From NCBI GenBank assembly GCA_018971485.1, contig JAGXAQ010000001.1:1-64000 (forward strand): a stretch of 64,000 nucleotides of DNA. Reading direction: 5' to 3'. The stretch comes from Pseudomonadota bacterium. Lineage in GTDB: Bacteria > Pseudomonadota > Gammaproteobacteria > Burkholderiales > REEB80. Positions 18,976-28,604 of this stretch are shown here, in pieces. How positions within the stretch are numbered: position 1 is the first letter of the stretch; every line of letters begins with the position of its first letter. The translations under genes and the position numbers were made by a program. The notes under the pieces are model-generated. The model saw nothing but the letters and a program-made list of their open reading frames with translations, made no database searches and had not been told where the DNA came from.

Positions 18976-20272
18976 GGTTGGCCATCAATGTCTCAATTCC
19001 TCCAACTGATTTAGGCACTTTATCTGTCAACACTTCATGACCAGTACGCGTCACCCTGACATCATCCTCAATTCGTATACCTATGTTCCAGAATGTCTCT
19101 GGCACATCTTTTGCCGGACGTATATAAAGACCCGGCTCCACAGTCAATACCATATCCGGAAGAAGTGTCCGCCATTCATTTTCCTCCTTATACTCCCCCA
19201 CATCATGCACATCCAAACCAAGCCAGTGACTTGTACGATGCATATAGAAACGTTGGTATTCCCCCGTTTCTATCAAATCTTCCACATGCCCTTTAAGCAA
19301 ACCCAAATCAACCAATCCTTGGGTCAGCACCTGAACAGCCGCTTCATGAGGGTCATTAAAAGTCTGACCTGGCCTTACAGCCTCAATCGCTTTTAGCTGG
19401 GCCTGCAAAACAATCTCATACAAAGCCTTACCTGCCCCCTTGAACTGCCCATCTACTGGAAAGGTTCTTGTAATATCAGCAGCATACCCACCATACTCAC
19501 ATCCTGCATCAATCAGTAAAAGATCATCTGGCTCAAGCCGGGATTGATTGGTGACATAATGCAGCACACAGGCATTTTTCCCACTTGCCACAATAGAATT
19601 GTATGCGACCGAAGGCGAGCCCTGTCTTGCAAACTCATAGGAAATTTCAGCCCCGATTTCAAATTCCATCCGGCCAGGCCGTGTACAAGCCATCGCACGA
19701 CAATGGGCAGCAGCGGAGATATCGGCCGCTTTCTTCATCAAATCCATCTCGGTCTTATCTTTAAACAGACGCATCTCATCTGAAATCTGACGCACATCAC
19801 ATAGCATACCGGGCCCTTTCACTCCGGAACGGGATCGCCCCCTTATGGAATTAAACCACCCCATGACACGGGTATCCCAACCTGCATCTTCCCCAAGAAA
19901 AGTAAAAAGCTTTTTAGACCCACAGACAAACTCAAGCATCTTTTGATCCAAAAGCCCGATTGGCAAAGCCAGATCAAACCCAAATTTTCTTTGCGCTGCT
20001 TTAGGCCCATAGCGAAAGCCATCCCAGATTTCACGCTCCCCATCTTTTTCACGACAAAACAGGATCGATTTTGGTTCTTTTCCACCAAGCACAACCAGCA
20101 CAGCTTCAGGTTCCTCAAATCCAGTCAGATAATAAAAAGTACTGTCAAAACGATAAGGAAAATAATTATCCCGATTCCGGGGCCGTTCTGGTGCCGTCGG
20201 TAAAACTGCTATTCCAGAAGTCAGTTGTTGTGCAAGACGGGCTCTTCTTTGCCGATAAACCGAGGAAGACAT
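18968..20272 (-). CDS. pepP: Xaa-Pro aminopeptidase
   Basis: Manganese metallopeptidase that removes N-terminal residues before proline. The N-terminal aminopeptidase-P domain (RRARLAQQLTSGIAVLPTA) is followed by the pita-bread catalytic domain: LLIDAGCEYGGYAADITRTF (two Asp ligands), HRTSHWLGLDVHDVG (His ligand), VLTVEPGLYI and IRIEDDVRVT (Glu ligands). 434 residues. First of pepP-ubiH-ubiI-like. Confidence 0.95.
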   Translation of the reverse strand: MSSSVYRQRRARLAQQLTSGIAVLPTAPERPRNRDNYFPYRFDSTFYYLTGFEEPEAVLVVLGGKEPKSILFCREKDGEREIWDGFRYGPKAAQRKFGFDLALPIGLLDQKMLEFVCGSKKLFTFLGEDAGWDTRVMGWFNSIRGRSRSGVKGPGMLCDVRQISDEMRLFKDKTEMDLMKKAADISAAAHCRAMACTRPGRMEFEIGAEISYEFARQGSPSVAYNSIVASGKNACVLHYVTNQSRLEPDDLLLIDAGCEYGGYAADITRTFPVDGQFKGAGKALYEIVLQAQLKAIEAVRPGQTFNDPHEAAVQVLTQGLVDLGLLKGHVEDLIETGEYQRFYMHRTSHWLGLDVHDVGEYKEENEWRTLLPDMVLTVEPGLYIRPAKDVPETFWNIGIRIEDDVRVTRTGHEVLTDKVPKSVGGIETLMANHD

Positions 20273-20325
20273 CCTAATTCCCTTAATAAAATTAATCTAA
20301 ACTTATAATATCATCCGCCTTACCA

Positions 20326-21006
20326 TCAGCCAGCCAGAAGGCTCCGATCTAATGCAGATAGCCTCTCCATCGTACCTGCATCTACCCACAAACCCGTATA
20401 GCGTTCTGCAGAAATACAGTTATCTGGCATCATCTGATGAATTACCTGTGCAAGGGGGCACTTTTCTCCTAAAGCGAGCCCATCAAACACTGATGGATGC
20501 CACATGCTAATCCCACTAAACGTCAAATAAGGAGGCGTCTGCGTCAACCGACCCTCAAACAGGCCAAAATCGCCTTGTTGATGGTGGGGTGGATTATCAA
20601 CCAGGACAAGATGGGCTTTTTGTACTCCTTGAGATAAAAAACAATACGCGTGGTTTAAATTGATAAAGGGATAATCCGTATAGATATCGGCATTCACAAC
20701 CAGAAAAGGCTGGTTACCCAACAAATGCAAAGCCTGCCGAATACCACCAGCAGTTTCCAGGGCTACTTCTTCTCTGGAATAGGATAGCCTGGCTTTCCAA
20801 CGACTCCCATCGCCAAGTTCCTGTTCAATCTGATACCCCAACCAGGATACATTAACCACAATCTCATCAAATCCCGCCTGTACAAGGCGCATGATATGCC
20901 AAACAATCAACGGATACCCGCCTACGCAAAGCAAAGGCTTAGGCACTTTATCAGTCAATGGACGCATTCTTTCTCCACGACCGGCTGCCAGAATCATTGC
21001 CTTCAT
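20326..21006 (-). CDS. murU: MurNAc-1-phosphate uridylyltransferase
   Basis: Nucleotidyltransferase converting MurNAc alpha-1-phosphate to UDP-MurNAc, bypassing MurA/MurB. The N-terminal signature LAAGRGERMRPLTDKVPKPL and VNADIYTD (metal-binding Asp) are visible. The ATG at 21006 shares a base with the amgK stop (TGATG), a classic coupled pair. About 226 residues. Other sugar nucleotidyltransferases look similar; the amgK partner decides the call. Confidence 0.88.
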   Translation of the reverse strand: MKAMILAAGRGERMRPLTDKVPKPLLCVGGYPLIVWHIMRLVQAGFDEIVVNVSWLGYQIEQELGDGSRWKARLSYSREEVALETAGGIRQALHLLGNQPFLVVNADIYTDYPFINLNHAYCFLSQGVQKAHLVLVDNPPHHQQGDFGLFEGRLTQTPPYLTFSGISMWHPSVFDGLALGEKCPLAQVIHQMMPDNCISAERYTGLWVDAGTMERLSALDRSLLAG

Positions 21007-21977
21007 CAAGTCACCGAGTCACACAACAGACGGTACAAGGGAGAAAATTCACGATAACGCCGTGCCACCTGTACTACATAACCAAGAACCAAAGGAATAT
21101 CCTGCAAGTAAACATGCTTATCATCCCGATAACTCAATCTGGAGAATATCCCCAGCACCTTCAGATGCCGCTGCATTCCCATCCACTCAAAATCCCGGTA
21201 AAAAACCGAAAAATCATCCGGAACAGCTATTCTTTGCCTCCTGGCCTTTTCCCAATAGCGAATTGTCCAATCCAGGATCTGCTCTTCATCCCATTTAATA
21301 TAAGCATCTTTTAACAAGGAAACCAGATCATAGGTAACCGGGCCATAAACTGCATCCTGAAAATCAAGCACTCCAACCGCATCAGGAAGCATCATCAAAT
21401 TTCGAGAATGAAAATCCCTATGAACGAAAACTTTAGCCTGCCTATCGGCCGCTTCGGCCAACTGGCAAAATATATTTTCAAGTTCGGATTCTTGGAACAG
21501 CTTTTCAGATAGATTCAAATGCCTTTTCAGGTACCACTCTGGAAACAGCCTCATTTCACCAATGAGTTTTAATTTATCATAACCAGGCAACACTGTTTCA
21601 CGGCTTGCCCTTTGAAGGGTAATCAGTGTATCTGTAGCCAGATCATACAAATGAGGGGCTGTTTCATTCTCTAGAATCGACAAATATGTGGTTGTTCCAA
21701 AATCAGACAGCAATAAAAACCCCTCATGCAGGTTTTGGGAAAAAATTTTTGGCACATGCAAACCAGCTTCTTCAAAAATCCGAGCCACAGTCAAAAAGGG
21801 CCGACAATCCTCAAATTCAGGCGGAGCATCCATAACAATATAAGAGCTATCATCCATGGCCACTCGAAAATAACGGCGAAAACTGGCATCACTTGAGGCA
21901 GGTGTCAAGGTATAAGAACGCCTGTCAAAGAGCTTGTCCAACCAGTCCCTGATTTTTATTTCTCGATTAAATTGCAT
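21006..21977 (-). CDS. amgK: MurNAc/GlcNAc anomeric kinase
   Basis: Aminoglycoside-phosphotransferase-fold kinase that phosphorylates MurNAc at the anomeric carbon. Catalytic loop FVHRDFHSRNLMML and metal motif VLDFQDAVYGPVTYDLVSLL are visible. 323 residues. Pairing with murU gives the Pseudomonas-type recycling route from MurNAc to UDP-MurNAc. Divergent from lptD with about 60 bases between. Confidence 0.88.
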   Translation of the reverse strand: MQFNREIKIRDWLDKLFDRRSYTLTPASSDASFRRYFRVAMDDSSYIVMDAPPEFEDCRPFLTVARIFEEAGLHVPKIFSQNLHEGFLLLSDFGTTTYLSILENETAPHLYDLATDTLITLQRASRETVLPGYDKLKLIGEMRLFPEWYLKRHLNLSEKLFQESELENIFCQLAEAADRQAKVFVHRDFHSRNLMMLPDAVGVLDFQDAVYGPVTYDLVSLLKDAYIKWDEEQILDWTIRYWEKARRQRIAVPDDFSVFYRDFEWMGMQRHLKVLGIFSRLSYRDDKHVYLQDIPLVLGYVVQVARRYREFSPLYRLLCDSVT

Positions 21978-22040
21978 AATGATGCATTGCCTAAAGAAAA
22001 AAAGTATGACATTTTACCTGTTCTGCGAGTTTAGCCAAAA

Positions 22041-24263
22041 ATGCATAATAAACGTTTAGCACCTTTAACCCTAGCCCTGATTTATGCCTTTTCACCGACT
22101 GTTCGGGCGAATGAGATCAAATCAGCTGCGCCTTCCCGCCCAGCATCAGCAAAAAAAACACTCCCCATTCATATTACAGCTGATAAAGTCAATGGCAGTC
22201 AGAATGCAACGATTACTGCTAAAGGACATGTGGTGCTCACCCAAGGGGACAATACCCTGCGTGCCCCAGTCCTGAATTACACCACTTCAAGCGGACTTGT
22301 TAAAGCACCCAGAGCCATATGCCTGCAAAGCAGTACGATCCTGGTCAATGGCCATAATCTTTCATTCAATACCATCTCCCAGACAGGGGTCGTTTATAAC
22401 GCCACCTATGCTCTTAAACAAGAAGCAGGCAGAGGGCAGGCCAAAAAAATACAGTTCTTAAGTCCTACCCACTATCAATTACATCAGGCAACCTATACCA
22501 CTTGCAAAGAAAATACGCAGGATTGGTATCTCAACGTTCATACGCTGGATCTGGATCGAACAACCAAAACCGGGACAGCTTATGGCTCATCCCTTATCTT
22601 TAAGGGCCATCCTATCGCCTGGTTACCCTGGATGGAATTTCCGCTGTCAAACCAGAGACAAAGCGGTCTGTTAACACCCAGTTTTGGCTCATCAGCCAAT
22701 AACGGTTTCGATATTCGCATTCCTTATTACTTCAATATCGCGCCCAATCTGGATGATACCTTTGCCACCCGGATTCTCACCAAACGAGGCATACAGTTTC
22801 AAAACCAGTTTCGTTATCTGGAACCAAATTTTTCCGGACAACTCAGTCTTGAATATTTACCTAACGATCGCCTTGTACATCGAGATCGTTATGCCATCTT
22901 TTTTCAGCATCAACAAAATTTCGGGCATGGGCTTACAGGCAATATTAATTATCAACGCGTATCCGACTCAACCTATTTTTCAGATCTCAGCACCTATCTT
23001 GCCAACACAGCCCTAACTACACTTCCCCAGCAGGCCAGTTTAAATTATAGCTTTGGCACGTGGGATCTGACCGCCGAAACCCAACAATTCCAGACACTAC
23101 AGGATCCGAGCGCTCCTATAATACCTCCCTACGGACACCACGAGCTTGCCTTGTCAGGGGGACAGGATTTCGAAAACAACATCCATTTCAGGATGAATAC
23201 GGATGTCACCCATTTCTTTAATCCAGACAGGCTGGATGGGGATCGATTTATCCTATATCCATCACTAAGCTACCCTATAGAGAAAAGTTATGGCTATATC
23301 ACACCCAAAATCGGTTATAACTTTACCCGCTACCATATTAATACTGCAAGCATCACCCCGCTTGATCTTGCATTAAACAACAATGTACCCATTAGCGCCA
23401 ATACGACGCGTAGCCTGCCTATTATGAGTGTTGACAGCGGTCTTTATCTGAACAAAACCACTCACCTATTTAACCACACCTATACTCAAACACTGGAACC
23501 GCGGCTCTACTATCTCTATATCCCATACCGGAACCAAAATAATATACCCGTATTTGACAGTGCACTGGCAGACTTCAGCTTCACCCAGATGTTTTCAGAA
23601 AACCGTTTTCTGGGAAATGATCGAATCAACAATGCCAACCAGCTCACTGCAGCTGTTACCTCAAAACTCAATGATCCGGAAACCGGAGTCACCCGTTTCT
23701 ATGGCGCTCTTGGGCAAAGATTTAATTTCACCCCTCAACAAGTTTTTTTGCCGAACGAGCCTCCTGATCTCAGTGGCACCTCGGATCTGCTCGGAGCAGC
23801 GGGGTTTGCCTTTAACCAGCATTGGTCAGTTGATGGGGCAGTCGACTACAATACCTCACAAAATACAAACCAAAACAATGCATTAACACTTAGGTATCAA
23901 GGGAGCCCCGGGGAAATCATCAACTTCCGGTACCGCTACTCCCGGGATTTCCTGGAACAGGTTGATCTTTCTACCCAATGGCCTATACATGGGAACTGGT
24001 ACCTTCTGGCGCGCTGGAATTATTCACTACGTGACCGACGTATTTTGGAAGGACTGGCTGGTTTAGAATATAATGGGGGCTGCTGGCAGTTTCGTTCCGT
24101 GGTTCATCACCTCGTTACAGGAGTTAATACGGCCAGCAACGCGTTTTTCTTGCAGTTGGAATTTGATGGCCTTGGTCAATTAGGGACCAACCCTCTTGAT
24201 GTTTTAAAGCGGAATATTTCCGGTTATGAAGATACCAGCCAACTTGATGCTAACTTACCCTGA
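22041..24263 (+). CDS. lptD: LPS-assembly protein LptD
   Basis: Outer-membrane beta-barrel that inserts lipopolysaccharide into the outer leaflet. A signal peptide (LAPLTLALIYAFSPTVRA) is followed by the periplasmic OstA/LptA-like domain (HITADKVNGSQNATITAKGH) and a long beta-rich C-terminal region ending EFDGLGQLGTNPLDVLKRNI. 740 residues. Cysteines at APRAICLQ, TTCKENTQDWYL and NGGCWQFRSVV are candidates for the LptD disulfides; only one C-terminal Cys is seen where E. coli has two adjacent. Followed by surA. Confidence 0.95.
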   Translation: MHNKRLAPLTLALIYAFSPTVRANEIKSAAPSRPASAKKTLPIHITADKVNGSQNATITAKGHVVLTQGDNTLRAPVLNYTTSSGLVKAPRAICLQSSTILVNGHNLSFNTISQTGVVYNATYALKQEAGRGQAKKIQFLSPTHYQLHQATYTTCKENTQDWYLNVHTLDLDRTTKTGTAYGSSLIFKGHPIAWLPWMEFPLSNQRQSGLLTPSFGSSANNGFDIRIPYYFNIAPNLDDTFATRILTKRGIQFQNQFRYLEPNFSGQLSLEYLPNDRLVHRDRYAIFFQHQQNFGHGLTGNINYQRVSDSTYFSDLSTYLANTALTTLPQQASLNYSFGTWDLTAETQQFQTLQDPSAPIIPPYGHHELALSGGQDFENNIHFRMNTDVTHFFNPDRLDGDRFILYPSLSYPIEKSYGYITPKIGYNFTRYHINTASITPLDLALNNNVPISANTTRSLPIMSVDSGLYLNKTTHLFNHTYTQTLEPRLYYLYIPYRNQNNIPVFDSALADFSFTQMFSENRFLGNDRINNANQLTAAVTSKLNDPETGVTRFYGALGQRFNFTPQQVFLPNEPPDLSGTSDLLGAAGFAFNQHWSVDGAVDYNTSQNTNQNNALTLRYQGSPGEIINFRYRYSRDFLEQVDLSTQWPIHGNWYLLARWNYSLRDRRILEGLAGLEYNGGCWQFRSVVHHLVTGVNTASNAFFLQLEFDGLGQLGTNPLDVLKRNISGYEDTSQLDANLP

Positions 24264-24273
24264 CATGGAAACC

Positions 24274-25587
24274 ATGCCCACTCAATACTCAGCCCCAAAA
24301 GCAAAATACTTCTTTTTTGCAATTTTTTTTCTGGCACTATCATTACTCCCCACCCTGAGCCAGGCCAAACCAATCGACTGGATCGTGGCTGTTGTCAACA
24401 ATGATGTCATTACCTCCCATGAACTCAATACTAAACTCAGATCAACTGAAAATAACCTGAAGCAACAAGGTATCCCCCTTCCTCCAACCCATGTTCTAAA
24501 AGCACAGGTGCTCGAACATCTCATTACAGAACGCATAGAACTCCAACAAGCCAAGAAGACCGGCATTACGGTATCTGATGAGCAAATGGATGAAGCCATC
24601 AACAATATAGCAGCCCGCAACCACCTCTCCAGAAGTGAACTGGAGCAGCAAGTCACGAATAGTGGAATCTCTCTCAAAGACTTTGAGCATCAGATCCGGA
24701 ATGAGATCACCATAGAAAAACTGAAAGAAAGGGATGTCCTCAGCCGGATACAGGTATCTAATACAGAAATCAATAATTTCCTGAAACAAAAAGCACTACA
24801 GCCTGACATGCTCAAACAGTATAAAATCGCCCATATTTTTATCAGGCTGCCTGACAACGCCACCAGTGCTCAGATTAAGGTCTACCGCGAAAAAGCCAGC
24901 CGAGCACTTGCTGATTTAAAATCGGGAAAAAATTTCGCACAGGTCGCCGCATCCTATTCTGACGCTCCAGATGCCTTATCCGGCGGCCAACTGAACTGGC
25001 GCAGTGGTGCACAACTACCAGATCTTTATTTACGCGCTATCAGCTCTCTTAAGCCTGGTGAGATGACAGGGATTTTACGCAGCCCGAATGGGTTTAACAT
25101 TCTCAAGCTCGTTAATGAACGTGATGAACACAAACAGGTAATCGTTACCCAAACACATGTTAGACATATCCTGATTCGAACAAGTGATCTTGTCTCAGAT
25201 AAAGAGGCCCGCGACAAACTGGAAAAAATAAGGGCAAAAATCCTGGCAGGAGCAAGCTTTGCAAAAATGGCCAAAGCCTATTCCGATGATGGTTCGGCTT
25301 CTCAAGGAGGCGATCTGGGATGGATTTCACCCGGAGAAACAGTCCCTGCATTCGAAAATGCAATGAATCAGTTGGCTCCTGGCCAAATCAGCCAACCTGT
25401 GCACACGCAGTTTGGCTGGCATCTCATTCAGGTCCTCGGCCGGCGCCAGGCAAATATCACCAAGAAAGAACAGCGCAACGAAGCACGCAAGGCCATTTAT
25501 GAAAGCAAGGCCGATGAAGCTGTACAGGAATGGCTTCGTGAATTGCGAGGCGCCGCCTATGTCCGTTATTTCCCACGCCCATCCTGA
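24274..25587 (+). CDS. surA: Periplasmic chaperone/prolyl isomerase SurA
   Basis: Chaperone for outer-membrane proteins, including LptD. After a signal peptide (FFFAIFFLALSLLPTLSQA) comes IDWIVAVVNNDVITSHEL and two parvulin domains: first around YKIAHIFIRLP, second around THVRHILIRTSDLVSDKEAR. I chose the ATG at 24274, preceded by GGAAA and ten bases after the lptD stop; an ATG at 24265 is also possible. About 437 residues. Overlaps pdxA by 29 bases. Confidence 0.94.
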   Translation: MPTQYSAPKAKYFFFAIFFLALSLLPTLSQAKPIDWIVAVVNNDVITSHELNTKLRSTENNLKQQGIPLPPTHVLKAQVLEHLITERIELQQAKKTGITVSDEQMDEAINNIAARNHLSRSELEQQVTNSGISLKDFEHQIRNEITIEKLKERDVLSRIQVSNTEINNFLKQKALQPDMLKQYKIAHIFIRLPDNATSAQIKVYREKASRALADLKSGKNFAQVAASYSDAPDALSGGQLNWRSGAQLPDLYLRAISSLKPGEMTGILRSPNGFNILKLVNERDEHKQVIVTQTHVRHILIRTSDLVSDKEARDKLEKIRAKILAGASFAKMAKAYSDDGSASQGGDLGWISPGETVPAFENAMNQLAPGQISQPVHTQFGWHLIQVLGRRQANITKKEQRNEARKAIYESKADEAVQEWLRELRGAAYVRYFPRPS

Positions 25588-26560
25588 GCTCAAGCCAGTT
25601 TCTGTGCTGGTAGTTACAGCCGGTGAACCAGCAGGAATCGGCCCCGATCTGGTCTTGATGCACCACATTGAACCTGGAACCCGGGTTGTCGTTGTAGCGG
25701 ACAGAGACATGCTCGAATCGCGCGCCAAACAGTTAGGCCTAGATATTCCTATCATAGATTATAAACAGAACACACCGATTACCGGAAAACTGGAAGTGCT
25801 TCACATTCCTTTAGTTCAGCCAACTCAACCCGGGCAGCTCAACCCGAAAAACAGTCCTTATGTCCTTGAGACCATCAAGCATGCAGTTTCTGGCTGTCTT
25901 TCCGGGGAATTTTCTGCCCTTGTAACTGGACCCGTCCATAAGGGGATCATCAATGATGCAGGCATTCCATTTACTGGACATACTGAATTTCTAGCCCAAC
26001 TCACCTCAACTCCCGTTGTTGTCATGATGCTGATAGGTGGCGGACTAAAAGTTGCACTGGCTACAACCCACCTGCCCCTCTCCAAAGTCAGCGAATCTCT
26101 TAGCCAGCCCCTTCTTGAATCAGTGTTGCGCGTCATGCATGATGATCTTCAATTCCGCTTCAAACTGATCCAGCCCAGAATACTTGTAGCTGGCCTTAAT
26201 CCTCATGCCGGAGAAAGCGGCCATCTCGGTCATGAAGAGATTGAAATCATACATCCAGTCATAAACCGCCTAAGACAGGAGGGAATGAAACTAACAGGAC
26301 CGCTACCAGCCGACACCCTGTTTACCCCTCCATGGCTATCAACACATGATGCCGTACTGGCCATGTACCATGACCAAGGCCTTGCCGTACTCAAATACGC
26401 AAGTTTTGGCAAAGGTGTCAATGTAACCCTGGGGCTTCCTATCATTCGCACCTCAGTCGATCATGGTACCGCCCTTGATTTGGCCGGTAGCGGAAAAATC
26501 TCAACGGGGAGTATGACTGCCGCCGTCAAGACCGCACAGATGCTTTCCAGCCCAACATGA
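25559..26560 (+). CDS. pdxA: 4-hydroxythreonine-4-phosphate dehydrogenase
   Basis: NAD-dependent enzyme of the DXP-dependent vitamin B6 route. Landmarks are TAGEPAGIGPDL, TGPVHKGIINDAGIPFTGHT (metal-binding His), LNPHAGESGHLG and AMYHDQGL. The open frame extends far upstream inside surA, but family length (about 330) and a GAGG site support the ATG at 25559. It overlaps rsmA as ATGA. Confidence 0.95.
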   Translation: MSVISHAHPELKPVSVLVVTAGEPAGIGPDLVLMHHIEPGTRVVVVADRDMLESRAKQLGLDIPIIDYKQNTPITGKLEVLHIPLVQPTQPGQLNPKNSPYVLETIKHAVSGCLSGEFSALVTGPVHKGIINDAGIPFTGHTEFLAQLTSTPVVVMMLIGGGLKVALATTHLPLSKVSESLSQPLLESVLRVMHDDLQFRFKLIQPRILVAGLNPHAGESGHLGHEEIEIIHPVINRLRQEGMKLTGPLPADTLFTPPWLSTHDAVLAMYHDQGLAVLKYASFGKGVNVTLGLPIIRTSVDHGTALDLAGSGKISTGSMTAAVKTAQMLSSPT

Positions 26561-27342
26561 CAACAGCCCATCATCCCCGAAAACGGTTTGGTCAAAATTT
26601 CCTGAAGGATCCAGGGGTCATTGAAAATATCATCAAACTAATTCACCCCAAAAAAAACGAAAACCTACTCGAAATTGGCCCAGGACTAGGGGCGCTGACT
26701 TTTCCAATTCTTGATCAGGTGGCTCACCTTACCGTTATTGAAATTGATCATGATCTCATCCACAAGCTCCAGAAAAAATGGCCCGAACCTCAATTGACTA
26801 TTGTTTCTGCTGATGTTCTGAATGTCGATTTTTCTCATTACGGACAAAGACTTCGCATCATTGGCAACCTCCCCTACAATATTTCTACACCATTACTTTT
26901 TCATCTGGCCCAATTTAGGGCTCAAATTCAGGACCTCCATTTCATGCTACAAAAAGAGGTTATCGATAGAATGATTGCCAATCCTGGAACAACCGCCTTT
27001 GGACGTCTGTCGGTTATGCTGCAGTACTGGTTTACCATGGAGAAATTACTTGAGGTACCTGCTGAAGCTTTTCATCCAAAACCAAAAGTTGAGTCAGCCA
27101 TCATTCGAATGGTACCAAAGCTTACTATACCTTCAGCCATTAACGAATCAGAGTTATCCTGTTTAGTCAAGGCAGCATTCTCTCAAAGGCGAAAAACCCT
27201 ACGCAACACCCTAAAAGGAACAATCAACCCTGTCCTGTTTTCCCAGGCAGAAATTGATAGTGGTTTAAGGGCAGAAGACTTATCTGTTTCTGACTATGTT
27301 CGACTGGCCAACCTATTAACCACCAGTCAAAACCGAAATTAA
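26557..27342 (+). CDS. rsmA: 16S rRNA dimethyladenosine transferase (RsmA/KsgA)
   Basis: Dimethylates A1518 and A1519 of 16S rRNA late in 30S assembly. RKRFGQNFLKDPGVIENII, SAM motif LLEIGPGLGALTF and catalytic NLPYNISTPLLFH are all present; the C-terminal FSQRRKTLRNTLKG is typical. 261 residues. Last of lptD-surA-pdxA-rsmA, with short overlaps throughout the downstream part. Confidence 0.96.
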   Translation: MTTAHHPRKRFGQNFLKDPGVIENIIKLIHPKKNENLLEIGPGLGALTFPILDQVAHLTVIEIDHDLIHKLQKKWPEPQLTIVSADVLNVDFSHYGQRLRIIGNLPYNISTPLLFHLAQFRAQIQDLHFMLQKEVIDRMIANPGTTAFGRLSVMLQYWFTMEKLLEVPAEAFHPKPKVESAIIRMVPKLTIPSAINESELSCLVKAAFSQRRKTLRNTLKGTINPVLFSQAEIDSGLRAEDLSVSDYVRLANLLTTSQNRN

Positions 27343-27348
27343 TTCAAA

Positions 27349-28056
27349 TCAGGAAGGAGATAAATGAAGATTAGACTCAATCCAGGCCCTGGCTTCGGCA
27401 TTGATCTGTTCAGGGGAGCGTCCAATCGTATTAATTACAGGGCCAATATTGACTTTAATTACCCCGGAACGACGTAAAAAAGCGTGTTTTTGCCAGAATA
27501 CCCCTGCATTATGAACCACAGGAACAACAGGAACGCCAGCATGGGTAGCTAGCCAGGCCCCACCAATAGCAAAATGGCCTAGTTCACCAGGCTTTCTCCT
27601 GGTGCCTTCAGGATATATAACCACCCAAAATCCCTGCTTCAAACGTTCATGGCCTTGTTGCAATAATTGCCTTAATGCCTTCTTTCCACCAGCCCGATCA
27701 ATAGCAATCGGGCTAGTCAGAGCCAAACCCCAGCCAAAAAAAGGGATTCGAAGTAATTCCCGTTTGAGCACATAGGAAATAGGCGGGAAAATCTCTGCAA
27801 ATGCGATTGTTTCCCAGGCAGATTGATGATTAGACAGGATGACAGCAGGGCCAGCAGGGAGGTTTTCAATCCCAGTCACTTCATATCTTAAACTACAGGT
27901 CAGGGATAACCATCGCAACATGACCCGATTCCAGATGGTGATAAAGGCGTATCGCCGCTTCGCAGAAAAAGGATAAGTACCCAGGGATAAAACAGCATAA
28001 ACAGGAGTAAACAGCAATAGCCCTATAAAATAGGCCAAGGAACGCAAACCGGTCAC
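27349..28056 (-). CDS. plsC: 1-acylglycerol-3-phosphate O-acyltransferase
   Basis: Inner-membrane enzyme making phosphatidic acid. The acyltransferase motif appears as NHQSAWE, with Glu where the HX4D motif has Asp; I recall the same variant in other betaproteobacterial homologues. VIYPEGTRRKPGE is motif III. An N-terminal membrane segment is present. The start is GTG overlapping the gmhB stop as GTGA. 235 residues. Confidence 0.9.
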   Translation of the reverse strand: MTGLRSLAYFIGLLLFTPVYAVLSLGTYPFSAKRRYAFITIWNRVMLRWLSLTCSLRYEVTGIENLPAGPAVILSNHQSAWETIAFAEIFPPISYVLKRELLRIPFFGWGLALTSPIAIDRAGGKKALRQLLQQGHERLKQGFWVVIYPEGTRRKPGELGHFAIGGAWLATHAGVPVVPVVHNAGVFWQKHAFLRRSGVIKVNIGPVINTIGRSPEQINAEARAWIESNLHLSPS

Positions 28057-28598
28057 TTGATCTGCCCAATCAAATAATCCGCTGCTTCTCCAAGATCTGA
28101 GAAAACAAGCGTTTCTTCTGGAACGCCTCCCTCCTTAATCGTCTTCTCGCCCTTACCTGTACGCACCAGAATTGGAAGAGCCCCTACCCTGGAAGCTGCT
28201 TGCAAATCCCGAAGTGAATCCCCTATGGCGGGCACACTTTTTAAAGACAGACTAAATCGCTCCGAAATCTCACGGAACATGCCTGTCTTCGGTTTTCGGC
28301 AATCACAATTAGCCGTTTGATTATGGGGGCAATAAAAAAAAGCATCAATTCTCCCCCCATGCAAACTGACTGCACGATACAACTTATCGTGGATCTCATT
28401 CAGCGTAGCCATATCAAACAAACCACGCCCTACTCCGGACTGATTACTCGCCAGAACCACACGAAATCCAGATTGCGTCAACCGGGCGATCGCTTCAAGG
28501 CTTCCGGGAATAGGACGCCATTCATCAGGAGATTTAATAAACTTTTCGCTATCAAAATTTACGACGCCATCTCTATCCAATATCGCCATGCGCATCAT
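28053..28598 (-). CDS. gmhB: D,D-heptose 1,7-bisphosphate phosphatase
   Basis: HAD phosphatase of LPS inner-core heptose synthesis. DRDGVVNFD is the nucleophile motif; CPHNQTANCDCRKPKTGM holds the zinc-binding loop; AIGDSLRDLQAA is the last motif. 181 residues. Three ATGs lie close together after an AGGAGG site, and the second (28595) has the better spacing. Lies six bases after glyS. Confidence 0.93.
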   Translation of the reverse strand: MMRMAILDRDGVVNFDSEKFIKSPDEWRPIPGSLEAIARLTQSGFRVVLASNQSGVGRGLFDMATLNEIHDKLYRAVSLHGGRIDAFFYCPHNQTANCDCRKPKTGMFREISERFSLSLKSVPAIGDSLRDLQAASRVGALPILVRTGKGEKTIKEGGVPEETLVFSDLGEAADYLIGQIK

Positions 28599-28604
28599 GT
28601 CCTC

